DNA from: Acinetobacter sp. MB5
GTDB taxonomy: Bacteria; Pseudomonadota; Gammaproteobacteria; Pseudomonadales; Moraxellaceae
DNA: 64,000 nt
NCBI RefSeq assembly: GCF_003261585.1
Contig: NZ_POVU01000007.1
Coordinates: 124,001-188,000 of the forward strand
Direction: 5' to 3'
The position numbers and the translations under genes are program-made. The notes under the pieces were generated by a model, which was given only the letters and a program-made list of their open reading frames with translations, was not told where the DNA came from and did not search any database. Positions 27,314 to 37,179 of the stretch are shown here, one piece after another (the first letter of the stretch is position 1; every line of letters starts with the position of its first letter).

Positions 27314-27973
27314 ATGTTTACTGGAATTATTGAAAGCTTAGGTAAAGTTTCCAGCCTGCAAAATGTAGGTGGTGATGTGCGTCTACGGATTCAAACAGAT
27401 CTAGATATGTCCGATGTGCATTTAGGCGATTCGATTGCGACTAACGGCATTTGTTTGACGGTGATCGAGTGGGGAGAGAACTGGTATGCTGCTGATGTTT
27501 CCCGTGAAAGTCTGAACCGCAGCACATTAGGTTCATGGCAAGTTGGACAGCCTGTCAATGTTGAAAAGGCGATGTTGCCAACCACCCGTTTTGGTGGTCA
27601 CATTGTCAGTGGGCATGTCGACGGAATTGGTGAAATCACCTTGGTACGTGAAGATGCGCGTTCGCTGTATTTCGAAGTGACAGCACCTGTCGAGCTTGCT
27701 AAGTATCTGGCAGAAAAAGGTTCAGTGACAGTGGATGGGATTAGCTTAACGATCAATCATTTACGTGGAAATATTCTCAGCTTGAATTTGATTCCACACA
27801 CAGCAGAACGCACTAATATCGGGACATGGAAACAAGGGTCAAAAGTGAATCTCGAAGTGGATGTGTTGGCACGCTATATCGAACGTCTGTTATTGGGTAA
27901 TAAAGCCGCAGAACAGAAACCCCAGTCGAGTATTAGTATGGCTTTTCTAGCTGAAAATGGTTTTCTAAAATAA
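27314..27973 (+). CDS. ribE: Riboflavin synthase alpha subunit
   Basis: This enzyme dismutates two 6,7-dimethyl-8-ribityllumazine molecules to riboflavin. The 219-residue protein starts MFTGIIESLGKV and has two homologous lumazine-binding domains. The first holds SIATNGICLTV and the second GSVTVDGISLTI, with the GHIVSGHVDGIG linker and IPHTAERTNIG near the end. It is also called ribC in some species. It is the last gene of nrdR-ribD-aamA-ribE and is followed by a strong terminator. Confidence 0.95.
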   Translation: MFTGIIESLGKVSSLQNVGGDVRLRIQTDLDMSDVHLGDSIATNGICLTVIEWGENWYAADVSRESLNRSTLGSWQVGQPVNVEKAMLPTTRFGGHIVSGHVDGIGEITLVREDARSLYFEVTAPVELAKYLAEKGSVTVDGISLTINHLRGNILSLNLIPHTAERTNIGTWKQGSKVNLEVDVLARYIERLLLGNKAAEQKPQSSISMAFLAENGFLK

Positions 27974-28003
27974 AAAAATCTCGGCAGATGCCGAGATTTT
28001 TTT
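27972..28003. terminator. Terminator after ribE
   Basis: The stem AAAAATCTCGGCA and complement (27974-27986 and 27989-28001) has a 2-base loop and is flanked by A and T runs. It lies between ribE and the convergent coiled-coil gene and can act both ways. Confidence 0.88.
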
Positions 28004-28637
28004 AAGTATTTGAAGATGGATGCTGTTCCAGCAAGTGTCTGATTTCTTCATCTGCGGCTTGCTGGATTTTCTGATTTAAACTATTCACACTTTGTTGAAT
28101 TTGTTCAATCAGAACTTCAGCTTCAAGCTCTAAACGAATTTTTAAATTGTCCAGCGCATGCTGAATTTCAGGGCTAATTACCGTATTGGCATTGGGTTCA
28201 AAACGTAGTGTTGGTGTCGTTGTATAACGTTCAGTGTAGTTAGTGCTTTCTTGAGAAAGCTGTTGTTGTAGTGCTTGTAATTGTTGGGTTTGTGCCTGAT
28301 ATTGCAGGCGTTCATCGAGTTGTAGGTCATCGATATAGGCTTGTTGCTGTGCTCGTTTTTCTGCCAAGGACTTTTCCAAAGCATGTTGGCGACGAATACG
28401 TGCTTCCTCAAGTAGTCGGGCTTTGAGACCAGCATAAGCACTTTCGATGGTTTCATAAGACTGAAGCTGAGCCTGTTTATTGTGGGACAACCAATCATCC
28501 AGACGCACATCAGCCGCAAATAATTCACAAATCCGTGTCAGGTCATTGATATAGGTTTGGCGAACGGCTTGTGGCGCATTAAGCCAACGCTTTTCAAAAT
28601 CTGCTCCAACATCTAACGCCACAATTTCACTCCTCAA
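28002..28637 (-). CDS. Coiled-coil protein of unknown function
   Basis: I do not recognise this 211-residue protein. It is almost entirely helical and Gln/Glu/Ala/Leu-rich. A central coiled coil runs about residues 65-130 (EEARIRRQHALEKSLAEKRA, then YQAQTQQLQALQQQLSQES) and a second one lies near the C-terminus (LEAEVLIEQIQQSVNSLNQK). No signal peptide or catalytic motif is seen. It lies downstream of holC with a gap of about 20 bases on the same strand, so it may be the last gene of pepA-holC. A structural or adaptor role is inference. Confidence 0.65.
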   Translation of the reverse strand: MRSEIVALDVGADFEKRWLNAPQAVRQTYINDLTRICELFAADVRLDDWLSHNKQAQLQSYETIESAYAGLKARLLEEARIRRQHALEKSLAEKRAQQQAYIDDLQLDERLQYQAQTQQLQALQQQLSQESTNYTERYTTTPTLRFEPNANTVISPEIQHALDNLKIRLELEAEVLIEQIQQSVNSLNQKIQQAADEEIRHLLEQHPSSNT

Positions 28638-28656
28638 AATAACACATTGGTTTATA

Positions 28657-29064
28657 TTATAATTTAAAAGTACGTGGGCTGATGCCCCAATCGCGATACT
28701 GTCTAAACTTGTTGCGTCCTATTATTTTAGTCGATTCTTGATTTTCGACAATTTCAATAATGTGTTCAAACGTGTCTTGGGGTTCAAGTGCTTGGTCTTC
28801 AAAGTTGAAAATGAGCCAAGATCCTTGTTCTGGGAGTTGTGCCGAGATACAGACACTGGCTTGTGGTTGATCAATGCCATGGGGAATAAAGCTTTGCGGA
28901 TCGAAACTCCACAAAGCTTCATCGAGTAACTGTTGCTGTTCGGCTTGGCAGCAATACCACCAAATCCGTACAGGCTGTCGCAACAGTTTTCGCGATAAAC
29001 GGCAAGCACTGTCGACTTGCCGTTCTACGCTATTTTCAAACAGATAAAAACTGACTTTAGTCAT
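28657..29064 (-). CDS. holC: DNA polymerase III chi subunit
   Basis: HolC links single-stranded DNA-binding protein to the clamp loader. The 135-residue protein begins MTKVSFYLFENS and has the family's ACRLSRKLLRQPVRIWWYC, LDEALWSFDPQSFIPHGI and LIFNFED blocks. I use ATG 29064, which overlaps the pepA stop by 8 bases, indicating translational coupling. The pepA-holC arrangement is conserved in gamma-proteobacteria. Confidence 0.9.
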   Translation of the reverse strand: MTKVSFYLFENSVERQVDSACRLSRKLLRQPVRIWWYCCQAEQQQLLDEALWSFDPQSFIPHGIDQPQASVCISAQLPEQGSWLIFNFEDQALEPQDTFEHIIEIVENQESTKIIGRNKFRQYRDWGISPRTFKL

Positions 29065-30490
29065 GTTGAACACGGTTCGCAATAAATTGCATTAATAACG
29101 GAACAGGACGACCTGTTGAACCTTTACTAGCACCAGAAAGCCATGCTGTGCCTGCAACATCTAAATGTGCCCAGCGATAGTCACGGGTAAAACGTTGCAA
29201 GAAACACGCAGCGGTAATTGCCCCGCCGTGAGGCCCACCAATATTGGCAATATCTGCAAATGGTGAATCCAGTAATTCTTGATAGTCATCCAGCACGGGC
29301 ATACGCCATACACGGTCAAAGCTTTGTTCGCCTGCTTGAGTCAGCTCTTGTGCCAAGGCATCATCTGGAGAGAATAAACCACTGAGCACTTTACCGAGTG
29401 CCACCACACAAGCGCCTGTTAAAGTTGCAATATCAATCACAACCGCAGGGTTGAAGCGTTGGATATAAGTCAATGTGTCACAGAGTACCAAGCGGCCTTC
29501 GGCATCGGTATTTAAGATTTCGACGGTTTGCCCGCTCATGGTAGTGACGATATCACCTGGACGGGTCGCATGGTCAGATGGCATATTTTCTGCGGCCGCC
29601 ACAGCACCGACCACATGAATTGGTAACTTCGCTTCGCATAGTGCACGCATAGTACCGAGCACGGATGCAGCACCGCACATGTCGAATTTCATTTCATCCA
29701 TGCCTAAGCCAGGTTTGAGTGAAATACCACCTGTGTCAAAAGTCACGCCTTTTCCAACAAGAACAATCGGTGCTTGTTCTAATTCAGCTTTGTATTCGAG
29801 GGTGATGATACGACCTGCACGAGCAGAGCCTTTACTGACTGCCAAGAAGGCATTCATACCCAAATCAGCAATTTGCTGCTCATCAAGCACAGTCACTTTG
29901 AGTAGTTCAGGATATTCGGCAGCCAATGTCAAAGCTTGTTCTGCAAGGTATTCTGGGAAACAGATATTTCCTGGGCGGTTGCCGAGGTCACGTGCAAAAT
30001 TCTGTCCAGCATTGACGGCTTGAATCAGTTGAAGCTGCTCAGCATTCAGTGGAGATTGCGCTGTAATGAATTGAATTTCATCTAAAATAAATTCATTTTT
30101 CTTCGATTTAAATTCATCATAGCTATAATTGGCTTGTGTTAGGCTCAGCGCAAACAGGGAATGCCACTGTTCAGGGAGTGCCGAGATATCAATATCAATC
30201 TGACGATATTTTTTTTGAGAGGCTTTGACAATGGTTTGTGCCAATTTAGCCAGTTGAGTTGCCTGAATTTGAGCCGCATCACCTAGACCCAGCAAGCTAC
30301 AAAATGGATAATGATTATGCTGTGTAATTAAGGTTACACTTTCATTCAAGCTTGCTTTAAATTGTGCCGTTGCCAAAACTTGTTGGTAATTTTCAATATG
30401 TTGTGCGGCTGGATGTTGGATTTGTTCAGCATTCACCAAGACAAATAGGGCAGAGCCTGCGTCTTGAGTGTTTTTTAAAGACAGTTTCAT
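29057..30490 (-). CDS. pepA: Leucyl aminopeptidase
   Basis: This hexameric, dimetal M17 aminopeptidase has 477 residues. The N-terminal macro-like domain precedes the catalytic domain, with VLVGKGVTFDTGGISLKPG, MKFDMCGAASVLG and the signature NTDAEGRLVLCDTL. All metal ligands (Lys, Asp, Asp, Asp, Glu) are present. In E. coli PepA also binds DNA in Xer recombination. It is divergent from lptF, and a short inverted repeat lies in the shared promoter region. Confidence 0.95.
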   Translation of the reverse strand: MKLSLKNTQDAGSALFVLVNAEQIQHPAAQHIENYQQVLATAQFKASLNESVTLITQHNHYPFCSLLGLGDAAQIQATQLAKLAQTIVKASQKKYRQIDIDISALPEQWHSLFALSLTQANYSYDEFKSKKNEFILDEIQFITAQSPLNAEQLQLIQAVNAGQNFARDLGNRPGNICFPEYLAEQALTLAAEYPELLKVTVLDEQQIADLGMNAFLAVSKGSARAGRIITLEYKAELEQAPIVLVGKGVTFDTGGISLKPGLGMDEMKFDMCGAASVLGTMRALCEAKLPIHVVGAVAAAENMPSDHATRPGDIVTTMSGQTVEILNTDAEGRLVLCDTLTYIQRFNPAVVIDIATLTGACVVALGKVLSGLFSPDDALAQELTQAGEQSFDRVWRMPVLDDYQELLDSPFADIANIGGPHGGAITAACFLQRFTRDYRWAHLDVAGTAWLSGASKGSTGRPVPLLMQFIANRVQHD

Positions 30491-30530
30491 ATGATTTTAA
30501 ATGCCTATTGATGTTTGCAGAATTTAAACG

Positions 30531-30561
30531 ATTGCAACATTACACTGGATCGGGTTGCAAT
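30531..30561. promoter_or_regulatory. Inverted repeat between pepA and lptF
   Basis: ATTGCAAC (30531-30538) and GTTGCAAT (30554-30561) form an 8-base inverted repeat with a 15-base spacer in the divergent promoter region. It may be an operator. The binding protein is unknown. Confidence 0.35.
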
Positions 30562-30646
30562 GTGCAATACAAGTATGGGTTTTTTCTGTTGGCTATTGGG
30601 TTAAACTACTCACCAATCATGTTTTCATTTTTTACGGAAGCTTCCT

Positions 30647-31738
30647 TTGATTATTCGACGTTATCTTGTTAAGCAGGTGATGGAGACCTCTCTGGTCGTC
30701 ATTGCTCTACTCACATTAATTATGATGGGCGGTCGCTTAATCAAATATTTTGGTATTGCTGCACAAGGACGCTTGGATGCCAGTGTGTTATTTAGCATCA
30801 TTGGTTATCGCTTACCTGAATTTCTGACGCTCATTATGCCATTGGGCTTTTTTATTGGCTTAATGCTGGTCTTTGGACGTTTGTATATCGATCATGAAAT
30901 GGCAGTACTTAATGCGAGTGGTGTGAGTCGTAATCAGTTGGCTCGTCTATTGGCTCCGTTGACCATTGGCTTTCTGGTTGTTCAGTTGGTAATGATGACT
31001 TGGGTGTCGCCTTGGGGCTTACGTAAATTCGAGCAGCTATCGAGTTCTCAAGCAGTACGTACAGGCTTTGACTTGGTTCGTCCAAAAGAGTTCGTTTCGT
31101 CAGGGCCTTATACCATTTATGCTGGTAGTTTGTCGGAAGACCGTAAGAATTTACAAGATGTCGTTTTCTATGAACGTGCCACTAAAGAGAATAAACCAGA
31201 TGTGGTGATTTTGGCGCGTGAAGCAACGCGTGTAGAAATTCCAAATGATCCTGCCAGTGTGGTGGATTTGATCGATGGTCGTCGTTATGAAATCTATCCA
31301 GGACAGCCACGTTATACTCAAGCTGAATTTAAAAGCTACCGTTTAAGAATTGAAAATAATAAAGATGCAGAGGTTTCAGGTGATCAGGCTGAATCCATGC
31401 GTTTAGCGCAATTATGGGAAAAACGCCAAGATCCTGTTGTGCAAAGTGAACTCGGTTGGCGGTTATGTGTGCCATTTGCCATTGTAGTGGCATTACTGTT
31501 GGCAACAGCACTTTCTGAAGTAAATCCACGTCAAGGGCGTTACTATCGTTTACTGCCTGCAATTCTGATTTTCTCCAGTCTGATTGTGGCATTGATGGCA
31601 GTCAAAACAAGAATTACCAAAGACCAGTTAAGTGTCTGGGCTTATCCAGCTGTACTGTTTGTCTATGCTTTTGTGACTTTATTGTTTTTGCGCAAACCCA
31701 ATCTTGCGCCAAAGTTAAAACTTAAATTGAGTAAGTGA
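30647..31738 (+). CDS. lptF: LPS/LOS export permease LptF
   Basis: This is one of the two transmembrane subunits of LptB2FG, which extracts lipopolysaccharide or lipooligosaccharide from the inner membrane and pushes it across the periplasm. The 363-residue protein starts IIRRYLVKQVMETS, has three N-terminal helices, a periplasmic beta-jellyroll (about 130-260) and three C-terminal helices. The start is TTG 30647 with ACGGAAG six bases before it. lptG follows after 10 bases. Confidence 0.93.
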   Translation: MIIRRYLVKQVMETSLVVIALLTLIMMGGRLIKYFGIAAQGRLDASVLFSIIGYRLPEFLTLIMPLGFFIGLMLVFGRLYIDHEMAVLNASGVSRNQLARLLAPLTIGFLVVQLVMMTWVSPWGLRKFEQLSSSQAVRTGFDLVRPKEFVSSGPYTIYAGSLSEDRKNLQDVVFYERATKENKPDVVILAREATRVEIPNDPASVVDLIDGRRYEIYPGQPRYTQAEFKSYRLRIENNKDAEVSGDQAESMRLAQLWEKRQDPVVQSELGWRLCVPFAIVVALLLATALSEVNPRQGRYYRLLPAILIFSSLIVALMAVKTRITKDQLSVWAYPAVLFVYAFVTLLFLRKPNLAPKLKLKLSK

Positions 31739-31748
31739 GGTTAAGTGA

Positions 31749-32819
31749 ATGTTCGCACGTCGTCTGGTCGCTAAACATGTGACGAAAACCTCAACTTTGG
31801 CTATGCTCGGGGCTACAGCAGTCCTGACACTGTTACAATTTCTATTCACCTATTTGGCTGAGCTGAGTGATCTTAAAGCTGGCTATGGTGCCATGCAGGC
31901 TTTAGCTTACGTATTTTGGAATACTCCGAATTACTTGTACCAAATTTTACCAATTTCAGCACTGATGGGATCGGTAATTGGCCTTGGAACTTTAGCATCC
32001 AATAGTGAACTGATTGTAATGCGTTCGGTGGGATTAAGTTTGTGGCGAATTGTGGGCTGGGTTATTCGCTCGGCCATGCTTTTAGTCATTCTGTCCTTCG
32101 CGCTGAGTCAATGGGTGATTCCGTATAGTAATGAGCGTGCAGATAGTATTAAGAAACATCAAACGGCTGCTGCACTGGGTGAAGTGAAAGGTTACTGGAC
32201 ACGTGAGGGTCAACGCTTTATTTATATCGACTATGCCAATTCCCAAGGTGCATTACGCAATATTCAGGTTATTGATTTGGATGATCATTATCGTCTTAAA
32301 GGCGTGCTGAATGCAGAGCAGGGACAATATAGTAGCGCTGGAAAATGGAACCTCAAGCAAAGTCAGCAAATGCAAATTCAGCCAAATGGTGATGCTCATC
32401 TGACAGAATCGGCACAATTGCCATTATCTTTGGCTTTGCAACCTAAATATGTGCATATGGTCACGATTGACCCTGAAGATTTGGCACCAAGTCAGTTGGT
32501 TTCATTTATCAATTACTTATCTAAATACAGTCAGGTTCCAAAAACTTACCAGTTGGCTTTCTGGAAAAAAGTGGGCATGCCATTTTCACTGATTGCTTTG
32601 GTGGTGATCGCCTGTTCATTTATTTTTGGGCCGCTACGTCAGCAGTCGATGGGTTTTCGTCTGGTCATTGCCTTGTTTGTTGGTCTAGGCTTTTACTACA
32701 TGCAAGACTTTTTGGGTTATGCAAGTCTGGTCTACTCGCCATCGCCTGCATGGTTTGTGTTTGTGCCAATTGTTCTGATTTTTATTGTAGGTGGTTATCT
32801 TCTGAATCGTGCCAAATAA
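31749..32819 (+). CDS. lptG: LPS/LOS export permease LptG
   Basis: The partner of LptF in the LptB2FG transporter has 356 residues and the same plan: RRLVAKHVTKTSTLAML, N-terminal helices, a periplasmic domain with VKGYWTREGQRFIYI, and C-terminal helices with YLSKYSQVPKTYQLAFWKKV and FGPLRQQSMGFRL. TGAGGT lies before ATG 31749. The gene is complete and forms an operon with lptF. Confidence 0.94.
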   Translation: MFARRLVAKHVTKTSTLAMLGATAVLTLLQFLFTYLAELSDLKAGYGAMQALAYVFWNTPNYLYQILPISALMGSVIGLGTLASNSELIVMRSVGLSLWRIVGWVIRSAMLLVILSFALSQWVIPYSNERADSIKKHQTAAALGEVKGYWTREGQRFIYIDYANSQGALRNIQVIDLDDHYRLKGVLNAEQGQYSSAGKWNLKQSQQMQIQPNGDAHLTESAQLPLSLALQPKYVHMVTIDPEDLAPSQLVSFINYLSKYSQVPKTYQLAFWKKVGMPFSLIALVVIACSFIFGPLRQQSMGFRLVIALFVGLGFYYMQDFLGYASLVYSPSPAWFVFVPIVLIFIVGGYLLNRAK

Positions 32820-32918
32820 TGTTAACTGAGAATGATGATCAGTTTTTAGTAGATGGAGAATTGCTTAAAAATTAGGTAAAATGCGCCCACGCAATTGACT
32901 ATTGAAAGAGAGCTAAAA

Positions 32919-34466
32919 ATGACGGATGCGAAGGCAGCTAAGATTCCTCATGTCTTGGTAATTATGGATGGTATTGGACATCGTGAAGCGATTGAAGACA
33001 ATGCTTTCTTAGCAGCAAAAACGCCAAATTTGACGGCAATGCAAGCAAAGCATCCGCATAGCTTAATTTCAGGTTCAGGCGAAGATGTCGGTCTACCTGA
33101 CGGACAAATGGGGAACTCTGAAGTTGGACACATGAATCTGGGTGCAGGTCGTGTGCTGTATCAAGATTTTACCCGTATTACCAAAGACATTCGCTCAGGT
33201 GCATTCTTTAAACACGAAGTGTTGATTGATGCCGTCGAAAAAGCCAAAGCCACAGGCGGTGCGGTACACATCATGGGACTGTTGTCTGAAGGTGGTGTGC
33301 ATTCACATGAAGATCATATTGTTGCAATGTGCGAACTGGCACTGAAACGTGGTGCAAAAGTCTATTTGCATGCTTTCCTTGATGGTCGTGATACACCACC
33401 ACGTAGTGCTGAGCCGTCTTTACAAAAACTTGATGCGGTCTTTGCTCAATATCCAAATCAAGGTCGTATCGCAACGATGATTGGCCGTTATTTTGCAATG
33501 GATCGTGACAACCGTTGGGATCGTGTAGAACAAGCTTATCGTTTATTGACCGAAGGTGAAGCCGTTCGCGTCGTTGCTACAGCAACAGAAGGCCTTGCAC
33601 AAGCTTATGCGGCAGATGAAAGCGATGAATTTGTCAAGGCAACCCGCGTGGGTGATGTTGCTGCCATTCAGGATGGTGACAGTGTTGTATTTATGAATTT
33701 CCGTGCCGACCGTGCCCGTGAACTCACTCGTGCCTTTGTAGAAAAAGACTTTACAGGATTCCAACGTAAAGCTATGCCTCAACTGGCAAAATACGTGATG
33801 CTGACCCGTTACCAAGCCAGTATTGATGCACCTGTTGCTTATATGCCTGAAGCTTTACACAATTCACTCGGCGAATACTTGTCTAATTTGGGTAAAACCC
33901 AGTTACGTATTGCTGAAACTGAAAAATATGCGCATGTCACTTTCTTCTTTAGCGGTGGTCGTGAAGAAGAATATCCAGGTGAAAAACGTATTTTGATTCC
34001 ATCACCGAATGTTGCGACATATGACCTGAAACCAGAAATGAGTGCTTATGAAGTGACGGATGAGTTAGTCAAAGCGATCAATTCAGGTGAATATGATCTG
34101 TTGGTGGTGAACTTTGCTAACGGTGATATGGTTGGACATACAGGTATTTTCAGTGCAGCAGTGAAAGCGGTTGAAGCTGTCGATACTTGCTTGGGTCGTG
34201 TCTATGACGCAGTGATGGCAAATCATGGTCATATGCTGATTACAGCCGATCATGGTAATGTTGAGCAAATGCAAGACTATCAAAGTGGACAAGTACATAC
34301 CCAGCATACGACCGAATTGGTGCCATTTATTTATGTTGGCCCAACCCAAGCGGTGATTGCTGAAGGTGGTGTGTTAGCCGATGTTGCACCGACTTTATTA
34401 CATCTCATGAATATTCCTGCGCCAGCTGAAATGCGTGGACGCAATTTAATTACATTACAAGCATAA
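32919..34466 (+). CDS. gpmI: 2,3-bisphosphoglycerate-independent phosphoglycerate mutase
   Basis: This manganese-dependent enzyme interconverts 3- and 2-phosphoglycerate through a phosphoserine. The 515-residue protein has [12 protein letters not shown], the phosphoserine motif [44 protein letters not shown], and the metal site [14 protein letters not shown] and [14 protein letters not shown] 32919 follows GAAAGAGAG. An upstream in-frame extension from 32895 is not conserved in the family. Confidence 0.96.
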   Translation: MTDAKAAKIPHVLVIMDGIGHREAIEDNAFLAAKTPNLTAMQAKHPHSLISGSGEDVGLPDGQMGNSEVGHMNLGAGRVLYQDFTRITKDIRSGAFFKHEVLIDAVEKAKATGGAVHIMGLLSEGGVHSHEDHIVAMCELALKRGAKVYLHAFLDGRDTPPRSAEPSLQKLDAVFAQYPNQGRIATMIGRYFAMDRDNRWDRVEQAYRLLTEGEAVRVVATATEGLAQAYAADESDEFVKATRVGDVAAIQDGDSVVFMNFRADRARELTRAFVEKDFTGFQRKAMPQLAKYVMLTRYQASIDAPVAYMPEALHNSLGEYLSNLGKTQLRIAETEKYAHVTFFFSGGREEEYPGEKRILIPSPNVATYDLKPEMSAYEVTDELVKAINSGEYDLLVVNFANGDMVGHTGIFSAAVKAVEAVDTCLGRVYDAVMANHGHMLITADHGNVEQMQDYQSGQVHTQHTTELVPFIYVGPTQAVIAEGGVLADVAPTLLHLMNIPAPAEMRGRNLITLQA

Positions 34467-34476
34467 AGGTGAATGG

Positions 34477-35667
34477 ATGATTCAAAAACTCAAGCATGTC
34501 TGTCTTGCGACCAGTTTAGCGCTCTGCTGTTTGAGTCATCCAGTTTATGCGGCAAATGCAGCCACCAACCAAGCTGATGCTGAACTTGATTATGATACCG
34601 ATGGTTCAGAGTCTCGTAATGATGAAGTTCCTGTCGATTCCATTCAAAAGTTTGTGCAGATTTATAGCATTGTCAAAGATAACTACGTCACTGAAAAATC
34701 AGATGATGCATTGTTTGAACAGGCAATTAAGGGCTTGGTGGGTGGCTTAGATCGTTATTCGCGTTATCTTTCACCCGATGATTATCGTCAACTGATGCAA
34801 TATACTGAGGGAGATGTTGCATCAGTTGATTTTGATCTGGTGTACGATAAGCTGCGTCATCAGTGGCAAATCAAAGATTTAAAAGACAGCTCTGACTCGG
34901 TCAAATTGGGACTGCGTAATGGCATGGTAGTCTACAAGGTTGATAACCAAGAGTTGAAAGATTTGAACCATGAACAAGTACGAAACTTGTTATATGGCTC
35001 AATTGGAACAGTTTTAAGTGTGCAAACGGCACCTGTAGGACAACCTCTGACGATTGTTCGAAATAAAAAAGTCGAAGTTGCAGTTTCATCGACAATGCTA
35101 CGAAATCAGGTTCTCCTGATTAAAGTTCCAGTATTCCAACAAGAAACAGCCAGTGAAATTAAGAACGTCATTGAGCAGTATCCACAAAATCGCATCAAAG
35201 CCATTCTCATCGATTTAAGAAATAATCCAGGTGGATTACTTTCTGCGGCCGTTGAAACAACAGATCTATTTTTAAGTAATGGTGTGATTGTCACCACCAA
35301 AAGCCGATCCGAAGGCGATCAAACCTTTCAGGCTTTACCTGGTAATAAATTTAGCAACATTAAACTGGGTTTGCTGATTAATGGCCGTTCAGCTTCGGCT
35401 GCTGAAGTGTTTACAGCAGCACTCAAAGATCATGATCGTGCTTGGGTGATGGGTGAAAAAAGTTATGGGAAAGGGGTGGTGCAAAAACTTTTCCCTCTGC
35501 CGAATGGCGCAGCCTTGCAAATGACCGTTTCTCATTACTATACGCCGAAAGGGACAATGATTGACGGGCAAGGCATTCAGCCTAACCAAATCTATGCCCT
35601 ACCTGTAGATATGCGTGATGATGTGTATATCGATAATGTGGCAGATATGCTACTGAAGCACAAATAA
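34477..35667 (+). CDS. S41 family carboxyl-terminal processing protease
   Basis: This periplasmic serine protease of the CtpA/Prc class has 396 residues. It has a signal peptide (cut near PVYAANA), then an acidic linker, the N-terminal helical region VDSIQKFVQIYSIVKDNYV, GLVGGLDRYSRYLSPDDY, a PDZ domain (about 115-190) and the S41 catalytic domain. Ser is in INGRSASAAEVF and the lysine base in GEKSYGKGVVQ. It is shorter than E. coli Prc and close to CtpA. It lies 10 bases after gpmI, as in Pseudomonas, so it is likely cotranscribed. Confidence 0.9.
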   Translation: MIQKLKHVCLATSLALCCLSHPVYAANAATNQADAELDYDTDGSESRNDEVPVDSIQKFVQIYSIVKDNYVTEKSDDALFEQAIKGLVGGLDRYSRYLSPDDYRQLMQYTEGDVASVDFDLVYDKLRHQWQIKDLKDSSDSVKLGLRNGMVVYKVDNQELKDLNHEQVRNLLYGSIGTVLSVQTAPVGQPLTIVRNKKVEVAVSSTMLRNQVLLIKVPVFQQETASEIKNVIEQYPQNRIKAILIDLRNNPGGLLSAAVETTDLFLSNGVIVTTKSRSEGDQTFQALPGNKFSNIKLGLLINGRSASAAEVFTAALKDHDRAWVMGEKSYGKGVVQKLFPLPNGAALQMTVSHYYTPKGTMIDGQGIQPNQIYALPVDMRDDVYIDNVADMLLKHK

Positions 35668-35695
35668 CAAGATCATTGCAAAAAGAAGACAGTGT

Positions 35696-37165
35696 TTAAC
35701 TGTCTTCATCACCATCAATATCTAAACCAAATTTTTTCAGACGATAACGCAAAGAGCGGAAAGACATTTGTAGTTTTTTTGCCGCCATGGTTCGATTCCA
35801 GTGCGTCATTTCTAAGGCATTTAATAAAATATTTTTTTCAATATTCTCCAAATAAGCTTCTAGACCTTCTTCGGGTAACTTGAATCGTTGTCGAGAAATA
35901 CTATAGTCATTTGGGTGAGAGGCTAAGGAATTAACCATAATTGCTGAATGATGAGGTACTTTAGTTGTAGCTTGTTCAGCGTGTATTGGATGATTCGCAG
36001 TTTGTTTGGCATGGGGTTTGACATGATTCACATCAATGACATTTGAATCGCTCAGGGTTAATGCGCGTTCAATAATATTGCGTAGCTCGCGGACATTACC
36101 TGAAAAGGGTTGGTGCAGTAAAAATTGCTGTGCAGCATTTGTCAGTTGCTTAGGTGGGATTTGCCATTCCTGACAGATTTTCTGAATAAAGTAATGCGCC
36201 AGCTCTAAAATATCTGGTCCACGTTCCCGTAAAGGGGGGATGCGTAAATCCATCACATGAAGACGGAAAAATAAATCTTGTCGAAATTTTCCTTGTGCGA
36301 TCAGAGCATCTAGGTTTTGGTGGGTTGCACTGATAATACGAAAATCGACGGCAATTTCAACATCGCTACCAATTGGACGGATTTTCTTTTCTTGTACCGC
36401 ACGCAGCAGTTTGACCTGCATATTCATAGGTAATTCAGCAACTTCATCAAGAAACAAACTACCTCCATGAGCAGCTTGAATCAGCCCTTGTTTGTCTTGA
36501 GTTGCGCTGGTAAAGCTCCCTTTTTTATGTCCAAAAAGTTCACTTTCCATCAGCTCGACAGGAATCGCACCGCAGTTAATCGGGACAAAAGGTCCATTTT
36601 TGCGGTTGCTTAAGCAGTGAATGAGGTTTGCAACCACTTCTTTGCCTGTACCTGATTCACCTGTAATAAACACAGGTGCTTGAGTTTTAGAAATTTTACG
36701 AATGGTATGTCTGAGTTGTTGAATAATCTCAGAATGACCAATCAGCATTTGTTCTTCGATTTGTGGAATTTCAGTTGAGTCCTGATTTCCTTCGATCGGA
36801 ACAATTGCTTTTTCTAAAAGTTGTTGTAGATCTTCGGGGCAGACAGGTTTGCTGACGAAGTCAAAAGCTCCTGCCTTGAGTGCTGCAATTGCAATTTCCA
36901 TATTGCCATACGCCGTAATCACCGCAATCGGTGTGTTGGGATAATATTCAGTGACATGCTGAACCAGTTGGATGCCATCACCATCAGGGAGATTTAAATC
37001 AGTTAAGCAGGCATCAAAACGCTGTGCCTTAAGTAAATGTTTGGCTTGTAGGATGTTGTAGGCGGCTTCCGACTGAATACCGATACGCTTTAAGCTCATT
37101 TGCATAAGCATGCATAAATCTTTTTCGTCATCGACCAAAAGCACGCGTGGTTGCTGGATTGTCAT
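35696..37165 (-). CDS. pilR: Sigma-54-dependent response regulator PilR
   Basis: This is the NtrC-class regulator of type IV pilus genes. The 489-residue protein has a receiver domain (LVDDEKDL, phosphoacceptor in ACLTDLNLPDGDG), an AAA+ domain with Walker A GESGTGKEVVANLIH, GSFTSA in place of the usual GAFTGA sigma-54 loop, Walker B GGSLFLDEVAELP, an arginine finger region, and a C-terminal Fis-type helix-turn-helix (NRTMAAKKLQMSFRSLRYRL). ATG 37165 is 14 bases after the pilS stop. PilR with PilS usually activates pilA from a sigma-54 promoter elsewhere. Confidence 0.9.
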   Translation of the reverse strand: MTIQQPRVLLVDDEKDLCMLMQMSLKRIGIQSEAAYNILQAKHLLKAQRFDACLTDLNLPDGDGIQLVQHVTEYYPNTPIAVITAYGNMEIAIAALKAGAFDFVSKPVCPEDLQQLLEKAIVPIEGNQDSTEIPQIEEQMLIGHSEIIQQLRHTIRKISKTQAPVFITGESGTGKEVVANLIHCLSNRKNGPFVPINCGAIPVELMESELFGHKKGSFTSATQDKQGLIQAAHGGSLFLDEVAELPMNMQVKLLRAVQEKKIRPIGSDVEIAVDFRIISATHQNLDALIAQGKFRQDLFFRLHVMDLRIPPLRERGPDILELAHYFIQKICQEWQIPPKQLTNAAQQFLLHQPFSGNVRELRNIIERALTLSDSNVIDVNHVKPHAKQTANHPIHAEQATTKVPHHSAIMVNSLASHPNDYSISRQRFKLPEEGLEAYLENIEKNILLNALEMTHWNRTMAAKKLQMSFRSLRYRLKKFGLDIDGDEDS

Positions 37166-37179
37166 AATGCTCCAATGAC

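Noticed and set aside
30364..30672. A plus-strand open frame of 102 codons over the pepA 5' end and the lptF promoter.
   Set aside because: It is antisense to pepA, has no ribosome site and no family.
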